Source: Chondrosia reniformis (Eukaryota; Porifera; Demospongiae; Chondrillida; Chondrillidae). From it: a stretch of DNA of 64,000 nucleotides. Every line of letters starts with the position of its first letter. Positions within the stretch are counted from its first letter, which is position 1. The notes under the pieces are model-generated. The model ran no database searches. It saw only the letters and a list, made by a program, of their open reading frames with translations, and was not told where the DNA came from. The DNA lies in contig OX359201.1 of the NCBI GenBank assembly GCA_947172415.1, positions 3,596,001 to 3,660,000 on the forward strand, given 5' to 3'. A program made the translations under genes and the position numbers. Positions 10,716-21,250 of the stretch are shown one piece after another.

Positions 10716-13524
10716 ATATAGTAAATAACTAGTACATACAAATAGTAGTTGTGAGTACTTTTTGTGTGTAGTAGTTCTACACACAAAAAGTACACACAAC
10801 TAGCACATGTAACTAGTACAGACAACTAGTACATACAACTAGTACATACAACTAGTACATACAACTAGTACAAACAACTAGTACATACGACTAGGATATA
10901 CAACTTGTTCATACAACTAGTTCATAAAATTTGTACATAGAGCCAGTACATATATATAACTAGAACATACACATATAACTAGTACATATATATAGTACAT
11001 ACAACGAGAACTTACAACTAGTAAATACAATTAGCACACACAACTGGTTTATACTACTAATACATACAACTAGCATATAAAACTAGTATATACAATTAGA
11101 ACATACAACTAGTATATATAAGTAGAACTTAAACAAATAACTAGTAAATGTAGATAGTAAATACAAGTAGTACATTCAACTAGTACATACAATTAGTACA
11201 TACAACTAGAGCATGCAACTATTTCATACCATTAGTACACACAACTAGCACACACAACTAGTCCATACAACTAGTATATACAACTATTACACAGAACTAG
11301 TAGATAAAGCATTTATATATATACAACTTGTACATAAAACTAGTACATACAACTAGTACATACAATTAGTACATACAACTGGTGCATACAACTATTACAT
11401 ACAACTATTACATACAACTAGCACACACAACTACTACATACAATTAGTATATACAACTAGTACATACAACCAATACATAAATCTAGTACTTAACTGGACC
11501 ATAAAAGTAGTACATACCACTATTACACACAACTAGTACATACAAATAGTATATAACTTGTACATTTAACTAGTATACACAACTAGAACTTACAACTAGT
11601 ACATTAAACTTGTACAGACAATTGGTACATACAACTAGTACATATACCTAGTACGTAGTATTAGTACATACAACTAGTACTTACAAATAGTACATAACTA
11701 AATTACATATAACTAGTATGTGCAACAAGAACTAACAACTTGTAAATACGACCAACCCATACAACTGGTCCATGCAAGAAATACATACAACTAGTATATA
11801 CAACTAGTACATACAAAGAGTACATATAACTAGAACATACAAACATAACTAGTACATGTAGATAGTACATACAAGTAGTGCATACATCTAGTACATATAA
11901 CTAGTTCATAAAACTAGTACATACAACTAGTAAATACAATTAGTACATACAACTTGTGCATTCAACTATTACATTCAACTAGTATATACAACTAGTACAT
12001 ACAACTAGTCCACATAAATAGAACAAACAAGTAGAAAATAGAACTATACGTACAACTATTACATACAACTAGTACACACAACTAGCACACATCACTAGTG
12101 CACACAAGTAGTACACACAACTAGTACATACAACAAGTTCATACATCTAGTACATATAACTAGTTCATACAAATAGTACATACAACTAGTAAAGACAATT
12201 AGTAATTACAACTAGTACATACAACTAGCACAGATATAACTAGTACATTCAACTAGTTCATAAAATTTTTACATACAGCTAGTACATATAACTAGAACAT
12301 ACAAATAAAACTGGTACATATCTAAAGTACATTCAACGAGAACTTACAACTAGTAAATACAACTAGCGCATACAACTGGTTTATACAACTAATACATACA
12401 ACTAGCATATAAAACTAGTATATACAATTAGTACATACAACTAGTATATACAACTATTACAGAGAACTAGTAGATAAAGCATCTATATATATACAACTTG
12501 TACATACAACTAGTACATAAAACTAGTACACAAAATAATTACATACAACCAGTACATACAACTAGTAAACAAATATATAGAACTTACAACTAGTACATAC
12601 AACTAGTACATGCAACTAGTGCATATAACTAGAACATAAAACTAGTACATACAACTAGTACATACAATTAGTACATATAAGTGGTGCATACAACTATTAC
12701 ATACAATTATTACATACACCTAGCACACACAACTAGTACATACAACTAGTATATACAACTAGTACATACAACCAATACATAAATCTAGTACTTAACTGGA
12801 CCATAAAACTAGTACATAAAACTATTACACACAACTAGTACATAATACTAGTACATACAACTAGTACATACAAATGGTATAGAACTTGTACATTTAACTA
12901 GTATACATAACTAGAACTTACAACTAATACATAAAACTTGTACAGACAATTGGTGCATACAACTAATGCATTAAAGTAGTACATATACCCAATACATAGT
13001 ATTAGTACATAGAAATAGTACACACTGCTAGTTCATACAGCTAGGACGTACAACTATTACATACAACTATTACATACAACTAGTTCGTACAACTAGTATA
13101 TACAACTTGTACCTACTACTAGTGTATTCAGCTATTACATACAACTAGTACATACAATTAGTACATACAACTTGTACATATACCTAGAACATACAAGTAT
13201 AACTACCTCATAGAACTAGTCGATTAGTACATACAACTTTTACATACAACTAGTACGTTTTATCAGTAAGTACAACTAGTACATGCAATTAGTACATAAA
13301 ACATTTACATATAACTAGTATATACAACTAGTACCTACAACTAGTACAAACAATTAGAATTTACACCTAGTACATACAACTAGTACAACAACTGGTACAT
13401 ACAACTAATACATACAACTAGTATATACAACTAGTACACACAAAGGGTACATACAACTAATACATACAACTAGAACATATAACCAGTACATACAACTAGT
13501 ACATAAAACTAGTACATACACCTA
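10716..13524 (-). repeat. 13-bp minisatellite, reverse orientation, with long-range duplication
   Basis: Reverse units. A perfect 17-bp inverted repeat lies at 10755-10771 and 10777-10793 (5-nt loop). Landmarks such as caactggtttatac (about 11040 and 12375) and ccaatacataaatctag (about 11470 and 12772) recur at offsets of about 1300-1340 bp, showing a large tandem duplication. No genes are seen. Confidence 0.9.
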
Positions 13525-13769
13525 AGCCAAGGATTCACAGAAGATCAAGATAAAGAAAAAGACAAAGACTCCCAGGATCACTGATGAAGGGTGGAATTCC
13601 CAGAAACGGCTGTCTGACCCAGTGGAGAAGAAGATGAAAGAAGGGAAAAGAAGGAAGAAAAGACTCCTGTATCTTCATCTAAAGCTCTCTTTAGGTTTAG
13701 TTCCCCTATAGGCTCTTTTTACAGAATAGGCATATAGCATGTAGGAAAATGGTATATTAGATTTTTCAT
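13525..13769 (+). mobile_element. Solo tail (pseudo-LTR) of the Naiad-like family
   Basis: This 245-bp block begins agccaaggattcacag and ends atttttcat. It matches the tail of the Naiad copy at 29915-30156 and, in part, both ends of the copy at 43533-46803. It lies alone in the minisatellite with no coding sequence. A hammerhead-like motif is at 13575-13619. Confidence 0.85.
13575..13619 (+). ncRNA. Hammerhead-like motif of the Naiad tail
   Basis: The core CTGATGA (13581-13587) and GAAAC (13603-13607) surround a stem II of GGG with CCC and loop TGGAATT. Stem III is AC with GT around GGCT, followed by the candidate cleavage triplet GTC (ending 13613). Stem I pairs TCA with TGA, then GG with CC across one A-C mismatch. 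An A faces an A at the base of stem II, which departs from the consensus. Confidence 0.55.
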
Positions 13770-14325
13770 ACAACTAATACATACAATTTGTACATACGGC
13801 TAGTACATATAACTAGTAGAGTGGACCCTCGCTTACGACAGGATGAGTGAAGCAAAAAAGCCACCTTGATGGAGATTTTCAAGCGGGGAAAGAGTAGTAT
13901 TTTGGTTGATTTCCTCAGGTCGTTAGTTCAAATTAGTTTGTTTGGTCTTTCAAATACCACAACAACGCTTCCTTTTCCAGGAGACATCGCTACAGCTAGC
14001 CATTGTCGTAAACTCGTACACACTATTAAATGATGGACGTTAATTAGGAACAGAATCTAAGGCCGGATAGTCCGAGTAGCCGGTTAATTGTGGTTCGGAC
14101 AACTGAGTTTCTATTGTACATATATATAGTCCTTGAAATAAGTACATACAACTAGCACACACAACTAGTACATTCAACTAAAACATACAACTTGTACATA
14201 CAGCTAGTACATTTAATTAGAACATACACATACAACTAGTGAATATATATAGTATTTACAATAAGTACATACAACTAGTACATACAACTAGTTCAAACAA
14301 CTAGTACATAACTAATACATATCAG
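13770..14325. other. Short satellite blocks around 300 bp of unique sequence
   Basis: Satellite units occupy 13770-13815 and about 14120-14320. Between them, 13816-14115 is unique; it begins gtggaccctcgcttacgac and contains ggataGTCCGagtagccgg, which looks like the end of an old DNA transposon, but no matching partner was found. No coding frame is seen. Confidence 0.5.
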
Positions 14326-15214
14326 AGAGTACGGTAGTACTCTCTAAGTAGGAACGGCTGGAAACAATTACCGCCCTATTCAATGTTTTAGTAATCACCA
14401 CCTCATAAATCGCCAACGAAGCAATTTTCGGTTATATTCGGTTAGTGGCAGCGATTAATGCACGCTTTCCTAAATGCCAAAACATGTTTAGACGCTCTTC
14501 ATCCTCTATAGCATTCCAAACGTGGCTAACTAGGAAAAGACCCATTTCCAAAGTCATTACTTCTTCTTAGACTAGCGCTAATATGCGAACTAATGCGGGC
14601 ACGTACTAGTTATAAATCGTCATAAATATTTCAGAACTAGGGAATACACAGCCCTAAATCTGAATGTGCTGTACAATAAGCATGTTAATTGTGAAGAGCG
14701 AAAATGGTGGTCTTCTTGGACGCCATTTTTAGGGGCTGCCATAGGCAGCCTCCTGTATTGTTTTCATAACGCGATTTATGTATGGCTTCATTTTACGGAT
14801 ATATCTATATATATATATATATATAATACAATCAAGGACTACAAAGTTCAAGTTAAAAATTTATACACGGATGCAAGTGACTCCCAAGATAATCACACTG
14901 AGGTAGATAATATAATACAGATGGAAATGACTCCCAAAATAACCACAATCAGGTATATAATTAAACGCGAAAAGACTTTAGCCACACTGAAATTCTCAAC
15001 TTCTGCATACAGAGTAGTAGTCTCTACAGAACATATAAGGTTAAACACATGGCCTTCCAATTACCTTTTCACACCTTAGTATAGACTGAAGATGATGCAA
15101 CTGCATGCCATTATCAGCAAAAATTCCAGTCTCATGTAGGGGTCTCAGCCCATAATCACCGCGGATTTGACTTGCCTTCAGTGTGAGCTAGGAGTACCGT
15201 TGGTTGCTTGCATG
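14321..15214. other. Unique AT-rich stretch with a shared palindromic end
   Basis: It starts with a palindrome (arms 14324-14332 and 14337-14345) whose context recurs in reverse at 57137-57166, so it is probably the terminus of a dispersed element. A 34-bp segment at 14757-14790 recurs at 19798-19831. A perfect 7-bp hairpin lies at 14734-14750 and a (TA)n run at about 14804-14826. The open frame at 14666-15079 has low-complexity composition and I do not call it a gene. Confidence 0.5.
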
Positions 15215-15350
15215 CATTCACATGAACAACAGGGTTAGAGACAATTTGGTAACTTGCACACATGGACATAAAGGCTGGGGCCTTTTATTTCATAATGACC
15301 CTTGTGTGCAAGTTACCAAATTGTCTCTAATCCTGTTGTTTATGTGAATG
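15215..15350. repeat. 47-bp inverted repeat at the broken transposase end
   Basis: 15215-15261 and 15304-15350 are reverse complements with two mismatches. The right arm is coding sequence of the transposase (minus strand, around NRIRDNLVTCTQ). The left arm is therefore an inverted duplicate of coding sequence, not a classical terminal repeat. Confidence 0.75.
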
Positions 15351-15577
15351 ACTGTGCTATGACTAGCTAGGTTTGGCAGCTGAGCCACACTATTGTAAGC
15401 CCTCCATTGATCAGACTGGATATCTGTTCCTGGTCTGACGTGGGCCTGTATAATTGGCAAGAGGGTTGATGCAGTCCTGTCAGGGACCAGCTCCATGTAT
15501 CCGAGGGCTGGCCCCACTGAGGTGTCACACATTCCGAACACCCACCTCTCTTGCCTGGCTGCTCTTCCTCGATGATA

Positions 15578-15647
15578 CTGTATATTAATTAATTTTTGCA
15601 TTAATATGTGACTATTTTCCATTGAATGATGTGCAACATTCTCTTAC
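15578..15647 (-). other. Spliceosomal intron 2 of the transposase
   Basis: Donor GTAAG at 15647 and acceptor CAG ending at 15578, read on the minus strand. Removal restores NHTPK joined to YHRGRAA in phase 0, a continuity expected in the family. Confidence 0.75.
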
Positions 15648-15935
15648 TTTAGGCGTATGGTTAAAGAGACTTTCGTCAATTTGTACCGTCTTCCCTGGTC
15701 CACCCATAGGATGGATGTTGATAGTAGCTTGGTTGAGCACACTTCACGCAGCCACTGGTAAACTGCACAAGCAGTGCTCTCTGTCACTTCAAAGGACTCC
15801 GCGGTTACAGTCACCATGTGCTCACATGACCAGTGGTGAATTAACAGCAACCATTTCTTGAGGATCAACTTCGATTTCGAAAAGAAGCTCCCTTCCTTAA
15901 TCGAACATCCTTTGTTGCACATGGGACACCTCGAT

Positions 15936-16039
15936 CTAAGTTATATTATAATTAATTTGTTAATTATTTGTATTCTTTTTTGTTAATTATTTGTATTTTG
16001 AAGAAAATATTACATTGTCTTGAAGAAAATTTTTTGTAC
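15936..16039 (-). other. Spliceosomal intron 1 of the transposase
   Basis: Donor GTACAA at 16039 and acceptor TTAG at 15936 on the minus strand, AT-rich inside. Removal joins GATGGTTACAG to ATCGAGG and restores the zinc-ribbon half CPMC. Confidence 0.7.
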
Positions 16040-16221
16040 CTGTAACCATCTGAAACATTATTTCTGCTGCTGACTACCATAGCAGTTTTGCAGCTGGAGC
16101 AGTCCCTACAACTTGCAAGCAAGTGCTTGGACTGCATCCAGTTAATTAAATCATCTAGTGGGCCAAAAGCGACTTCTCCAACTTCCATTAAAGACATTTT
16201 TGCAATAAGTACCGCGCTCAA

Positions 16222-17228
16222 ATGAACTGCCTTACTTGTAAGTATGAATTTTAATTAGCGATATGAATGGAATTAAAAATGTGAAAATCTTGGAAATTCG
16301 ATCGACTCAAAAGCTTATACATTCTTAAGTGTTTATTCACATTGCTACGATTATTGCGTAATATTTACATATACAAATATACAAGATTGCACAAGAACGA
16401 TTACGTCATAATCAAATATGTCACAATTGCAAAATAAATAATTATTATATTCTTTTACAAAAATAGACTAAAAAATGAGTTTTAAAGTCTCTTTTCTTTC
16501 ATTTTCTCTTTCATTTTTAATCTGTATAGAAAGAAACAAAGGTAATACTCATCATTCCTAGGTGCAATAAACATCACATTTGACCATTTGACAGAGTTGT
16601 TGCACTAAATGTACCTCACATTCTGGTATACTTAATGTATGGTGAAAGATAGGGCAAATATTTTAAATCATCAAAATTTGCAAAACTCATAGGACATGTT
16701 TAATGGATGTCTGTGAATGCTGAGACTAAGTTTCAGCATCACATCTGTCCCTTTGACGGAGCTGTTGCACTAAATGTACCTCACATTCCGGTATACTTAT
16801 GTATGGTGAAAGATAGGGCAAATATTTCAAATCAAAGCACATATTTGGAGATAGCAAACTGACAGGTATTATGCAAATCGCAGAATCCCAAATCGCCCGT
16901 AATTCAAGCTTAACGGCTCACGGGATGATAACAGTTATTATATAACGTGAAAGAAATATATGGAACACTGAAACAACACATTATTATTATATGACTTATG
17001 CCCAAGAAGAGTGAGGGAGCGAGTTGATAGAGGGCGTTTTAAGAATGCAGACTACAACTTACGAGAGAAACTTGACTTGACAGACACTCAGCACTTGACA
17101 GAAATCAGCACAAACGCCATGAAAACAAACATTAATAAGCGCCCATATAAGCCGTAAAAGATACCGAGATAAGTGCCCGCCGACACTTGAAATAGAATCA
17201 TCATGCGAAACTGAATCAAATGGTGACG
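16222..17228. other. AT-rich intergenic DNA with a 100-bp direct duplication
   Basis: 16571-16670 and 16736-16834 are direct repeats at an offset of about 165 bp with a few substitutions (shared tgcactaaatgtacctcac and ggtgaaagatagggcaaat). No coding frame or RNA gene was recognised. Confidence 0.7.
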
Positions 17229-17289
17229 TCATTTTTGCAAATGGATGCTTCCGTGTATTATTGGAGTGAACGAGTGCAGCTTGATAGAA

Positions 17290-18020
17290 CTATTCCACGT
17301 GTGTCTGAGAGTTGTACGAGTGTAGCTTAGCAGAGGCGTTCTACCTGTGTCTACAGTTGTACGAGTATAGCTTAGCAGAGGCGTTCTACGTGTGTCTAAA
17401 GTTGTACTTAGTAGAGGCATTCTACGTGTGTCTAGAGGTGTACATGTGTAGCCTGATAGAGGCGTTCTAAGTGTATCTAAAGTTGTATGAGTGTAGTTTG
17501 ACAGAAGTGTTCTACGTGTATCTAAGTTTGTACAAGTGTAGCTTAGCAGAGGCGTTCTACTTGTGTCTAAAATTGTATTTAGCAGAGGCGTTCTACGTAT
17601 GTCTAGAGTTGTATACGTGTAGTATGACAGGGGCGTTCTTAGTGTATCTAAAGTTGTAGAAGTGTAGCTTGACAGGGGCGTTCTAAGTGTATTTAAAGTT
17701 GTGTGAGTATAGCTTAGCAGAGGCGTTCTACATGTGTCTATGGTTGTTCGAGTGCAGCTTGACAGAGGCGTTTCACGTGTGTCTAAGTTTGTACAAGTGT
17801 AGCTTAGCAGAGACGTTCTACGTGTGTCTAAAGTTGTACTTAGCAGAGGCGTTCTATGTGTGGCTAGAGTTCTACATGTGTAGCATGACAAGGGCGTTCT
17901 TAGTGTATCTAAAGTTGTATGAGTGTAGCTTGAAAGAGGCGTTCTAAGTGTATCTAAAACTGGTAAAAAAGTGAAGCTTAGCAGAGGCTTTTTACGTTTG
18001 TTTTAGTTTGTACAAGTGTA
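17290..18020. repeat. 45-bp minisatellite with 36-bp variants
   Basis: The unit is about 45 bp (gttgtacgagtgtag, cttagcagaggcgtt, ctacgtgtgtctaaa), with shorter 36-bp versions that lack 9 bp. Because both lengths are multiples of three, long frames stay open on both strands, including 220 codons at 17229-17891 on the minus strand with a 15-residue repeat such as DTRRTPLLSYTCTTL. I read this as a minisatellite and not a gene, with some doubt. Confidence 0.85.
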
Positions 18021-18469
18021 GCTTAGAGGATATTAATTGTTACGAGGACACCATCATGAGCCAGAAATTACAATACAGTCTAAATTATTTAACATTTTAA
18101 GTCGGGTTGGGGGTAGCTTGAAAGATGTATACCTTACAAGATAACATTATTAGCAGTAACGTGTGTAATGGATGGATACGCGTTTCTATGTGCGAGTCTT
18201 TTGAGCGACTCATTACAATGTTACGATTACTCAAGCTAAGCACTTTAATTAGAAAAAGAGCTAAGCTTATCAGTAGCGTGAATGAATTATAAGAAGGCCT
18301 AGGGCTACATAGCTTAGCGCTTTAGCTTATCCCTAGCGTGTATGACATATATACGACTGCATGTGTTTTTATGTAGTATTCTTGCAGTGCTTAGTTGATG
18401 TAGACATTCTTTAAATCTACAATTATGGTTGGCAATAGCCTGGAAGCGTTTCTGTGTGCAAGACTTCAC
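18021..18469. other. Unique spacer, no gene seen
   Basis: AT-rich sequence with several short near-repeats of the form agctaagc and agcttagc. No coding frame is supported. Confidence 0.5.
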
Positions 18470-18471
18470 TA

Positions 18472-19272
18472 CAGTAAAACCTCTAATAGCGGACTCTCCG
18501 AAAAGCGAACAACCTCTGTACAGCGGACAAATCTTACGCCCCCGATTGACTTTCCTATAGAACTAGTACATTTCGAACATCCGAGTAGCGGCACCTCCAA
18601 ACTCTGAACAACGGACACTGACCAAGCCTCAGACTGATCTCTTACAATACATACTGACCTCCGAAAGCGGACAGTTAAACTAAAAAGAAGACGAAACCTG
18701 ATCACCCGTAATATATGGACACAGCGTCCATTTGCTAACTAATACGATAAAACGATAATAGTACAGTGAACAAAATTAACGTAAGTCATAAGTATCTAAC
18801 TACATATTCCTTCATTTTATCAACGTGGGCCTTGGGCCCCTACAAACGGTAGGTACATGGGACCTCCAGTCCATACCCAGCTCCTCGGTTGACTTTGTCT
18901 CCAGTGACCTCAGCAAAACCCTTGTTGATGTCCCTCCTCAGAAATGCAGTAGGGTCTGTTGTAGACAATGTTTCAAGTTTACAACTAGCAGCAGCCAGAC
19001 AAACCACCCTCACCTCCTGGCTCAGTAGTGTTAACAATTGATGTTTTCATTAATCTACTGTAACATGCATGTATTTGTCATGTACTTCTGAAACTTCTGT
19101 TAAAATTATTTAACATTAAAGTTATTATCATTATACATATATGATATTATTATAATATCACATTTCAAGGACATTCTAGTAGGTTATAGACAAACCTCTG
19201 AGAAGAGGACAACCTCTCTACAAAGGACGAATCGCCTTCCGCCGATGTGTCTTTTGTTCAGAGGTTTTACTG
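18472..19272. mobile_element. Pogo/Tigger-like MITE, 801 bp, with TA target duplication
   Basis: The left end is CAGTAAAACCTCT (from 18472) and the right end AGAGGTTTTACTG (to 19272). TA flanks both sides (18470-18471 and 19273-19274). Subterminal pieces such as aatagcggac, ctccgaaaagcg, gaacaacggac and gaggacaacctct are typical of pogo/Tigger ends. The interior has no transposase frame, so it would need an enzyme in trans. The ends are seen directly; the family comes from known terminal sequences. Confidence 0.85.
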
Positions 19273-19274
19273 TA

Positions 19275-21204
19275 ATTTGTTGGTAATGACGATATGCATT
19301 AAAGACTATCTAACAAAGTCTTGGCATCCCTCTTTGCTTGCTGGTTAGTGTTGAACATCAACTTATGTTAAATGAGACAAACAAATAAATAATAATTAAT
19401 AAATTGATATGGAGTTTATGTGGCGCACGAAATGAGCCTTTGGCGGTACATACTATCACTTTGGTTAAAACCTTTGTCTTTACAGTAGACTGCAAAGATG
19501 AATGTTCAGTTTCAAGCTATATGAATGTCACGTAATTCTCACTGTAGGACTATAAGTTTAAAATATCTTCTAAAATATTAAATCTATAAGGTTGAATAAC
19601 CGATCAGTAAGGTCAAAATCAGATCCCTTTTCGATCTACACTTAAGAAGAACTTCCACTAAGTTAAATACTTTAGTTGCAATACAGTGGTCGAGTAAGCA
19701 TTATTTTCTCTCGTTTTGTTTAGTATAAATACTCTTTGTTTATTATATACACCCTACTGTTTTGTATAAACATCCTATTAATTATTCAGCTATATATATT
19801 GTTTTCATAAGGCGATTTATGTATGGCTTCATGATACGGTTATACAGTGCAAGTTCATATACATAATATATGAATATAACTTCAACTGTATATATATAAT
19901 ACGAATTAATACGCAACTATTATAACACTTATTTTATACGTCTTAATATGTATAATACGAGTTCATACAAAACTATTGTAATACTTAATTTATACGTCAT
20001 TACAGCGTTTTTGCAAATGGCGGCCTTCATGAAGCTGAAGCTTTTCTATCATGTTCAGGACACTTAACCGTCCAGAATCGTTTGGAATACTACTAGATAG
20101 CCACCGAACGATAGATGCGTCGCACGTAAAACCGTTCATTTAGCGGTTTATGTATTGCCATAACAACATTCGTTTTGATGCTGTAAGGATGACCTTTACT
20201 GTCAAAGATCTTGGAAGAGCCTACAGGCTGCTTCTTTCAACAGCGCTTTTTAGTGTTAAAGCTCGCAATGACCCTCTCCCCGACGAATCTATGTTTCAGC
20301 GGCCGGGTGCCTTTTCGGTGAGTTTCATCACACACTTGCGCACATATATATATATATTTATATATTTACGTGCCATGAAAATGATGAACACAGCTATAGA
20401 TTCAATGATCACATACAGACTATACGAACAACATATTGTGTTTTATTAGCAATATGTCTATAGAAAGTACCGCTTGTGAATTGTTTTAACGCACTAATGC
20501 CGTACTAGTAGCGTTTGAGTCGTTACATAAAAAATCTAACAGCGTAAATAAAGTACAAACATCCTTCGTTAATATTTTAAGCTATTTATTCTATTAATTT
20601 TATTATTCAGATCGTTTTCGTTTTTATTGCGGTATGACGAATATATGACCCAATACGGGAAATGATTGCATAATTGTGAAAAATCATCTATAAAAACTTT
20701 TCCCACATTATCAGTCCGAATTTCTGTTTGGTCCATCTGAGTCCTAAAGTATGCTGGCTGCTTTTTTTATATAGTACTTGATTTTAAAGGCTCACAGGAT
20801 AGGAAAGTTTAAAGACTATTTTATGGTTAAATTATATGTATACCCCTTTTACCCTTGCTTAATAAGGCTATACTACAAAACTATACAAATTAGTCTGAAA
20901 TCTAGAGAAGTCACTAGTAGTCAAGGAGGAGAAGTGTATTTTTATGCTCTAATGAAGATTGCACTATAGCAGGTTGGCTAACTTCATTTTCAATAACAAA
21001 AAAGGCTACAATGATTTTATAAAAATTCCTTAACAAATTAAATTGATAAATAAAGGTCATACAAAAAATTTCTTGCTTTAGATACATCAACTGTTGAGTA
21101 TATTGCATCTGTAGAAAAATAATATTAAGTTCACTACAAATTATATATGTACTGTAAGAAAACTATTACAACAGTAGACTGTACATATTCACAACTATAA
21201 CAAT
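19275..21204. other. Gene-poor AT-rich stretch with one weak exon candidate
   Basis: Mostly unique A/T-rich DNA. 19798-19831 repeats 14757-14790. From 20052 to 20320 the plus strand has coding-like texture (MFRTLNRPESFGIL, then in another frame DAVRMTFTVKDLGRAYRLL) followed by a good splice-donor match (cggtgagtt, about 20316-20324). The two frames are not joined by an obvious splice and no family was recognised, so I give the exon idea low weight. Confidence 0.3.
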
Positions 21205-21250
21205 GTGCTAGAAGGCATTTTTGGAGAATAACACTCCTCATCAGTAGCAC
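21205..21250 (-). ncRNA. Isolated hammerhead ribozyme fossil with a core change
   Basis: The minus strand folds as a type I hammerhead: stem I GTGCTA with TAGCAC (six pairs); core CTGATGA (21244-21238); stem II GGAG with CTCC and loop TGTTATT; then AAAA (21222-21219) where GAAA is expected; stem III AA with TT around TGCC; and C17 at 21211. Every helix is Watson-Crick. The G12 position, the general base in the known mechanism, is A, so cleavage should be lost. No coding sequence is attached. Confidence 0.7.

Larger units (their letters stand above)
15290..16221 (-). pseudogene. ISXO2/Merlin-type DDE transposase with two introns
   Basis: Three exons on the minus strand: 16221-16040, 15935-15648 and 15577-15290. 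Intron 1 (16039-15936, 104 bp) and intron 2 (15647-15578, 70 bp) have GT-AG ends and join the frame as DGYR to SRCPMC and PK to YHRGRAARQERWVFG. Exon 1 and the start of exon 2 carry a zinc-ribbon pattern (CRDCSSC and CPMCNKGC). Exon 2 continues with IKEGSFFSKSKL, YQWLREVCS and, after a frameshift near 15705, GGPGKTVQIDESLF with the first catalytic Asp. Exon 3 has GTDIQSDQWRAY with the second Asp. The frame ends before the final Glu. This is the IS1016/ISXO2 (Merlin) family, which cuts and pastes DNA. A likely start is the Met at 16197. The frameshift and the missing C-terminus make it dead. Confidence 0.85.

Noticed and set aside
2020..14325. CRISPR-like array of short repeats
   Set aside because: The 13-bp units abut with no unique spacers, vary at single bases, and the host is eukaryotic with spliceosomal introns. 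This is a satellite.
14666..15079. 137-codon plus-strand frame
   Set aside because: Low-complexity Ile/Tyr run from a (TA)n tract and no recognisable domain.
18425..19037. Protein frames within 18425-19037
   Set aside because: They lie inside an 801-bp TIR element with TA duplications and overlap on both strands without any motif.
20150..20449. Host exon at 20150-20320
   Set aside because: Good donor-like site but no acceptor, no homology and a low-complexity end; only noted as weak.
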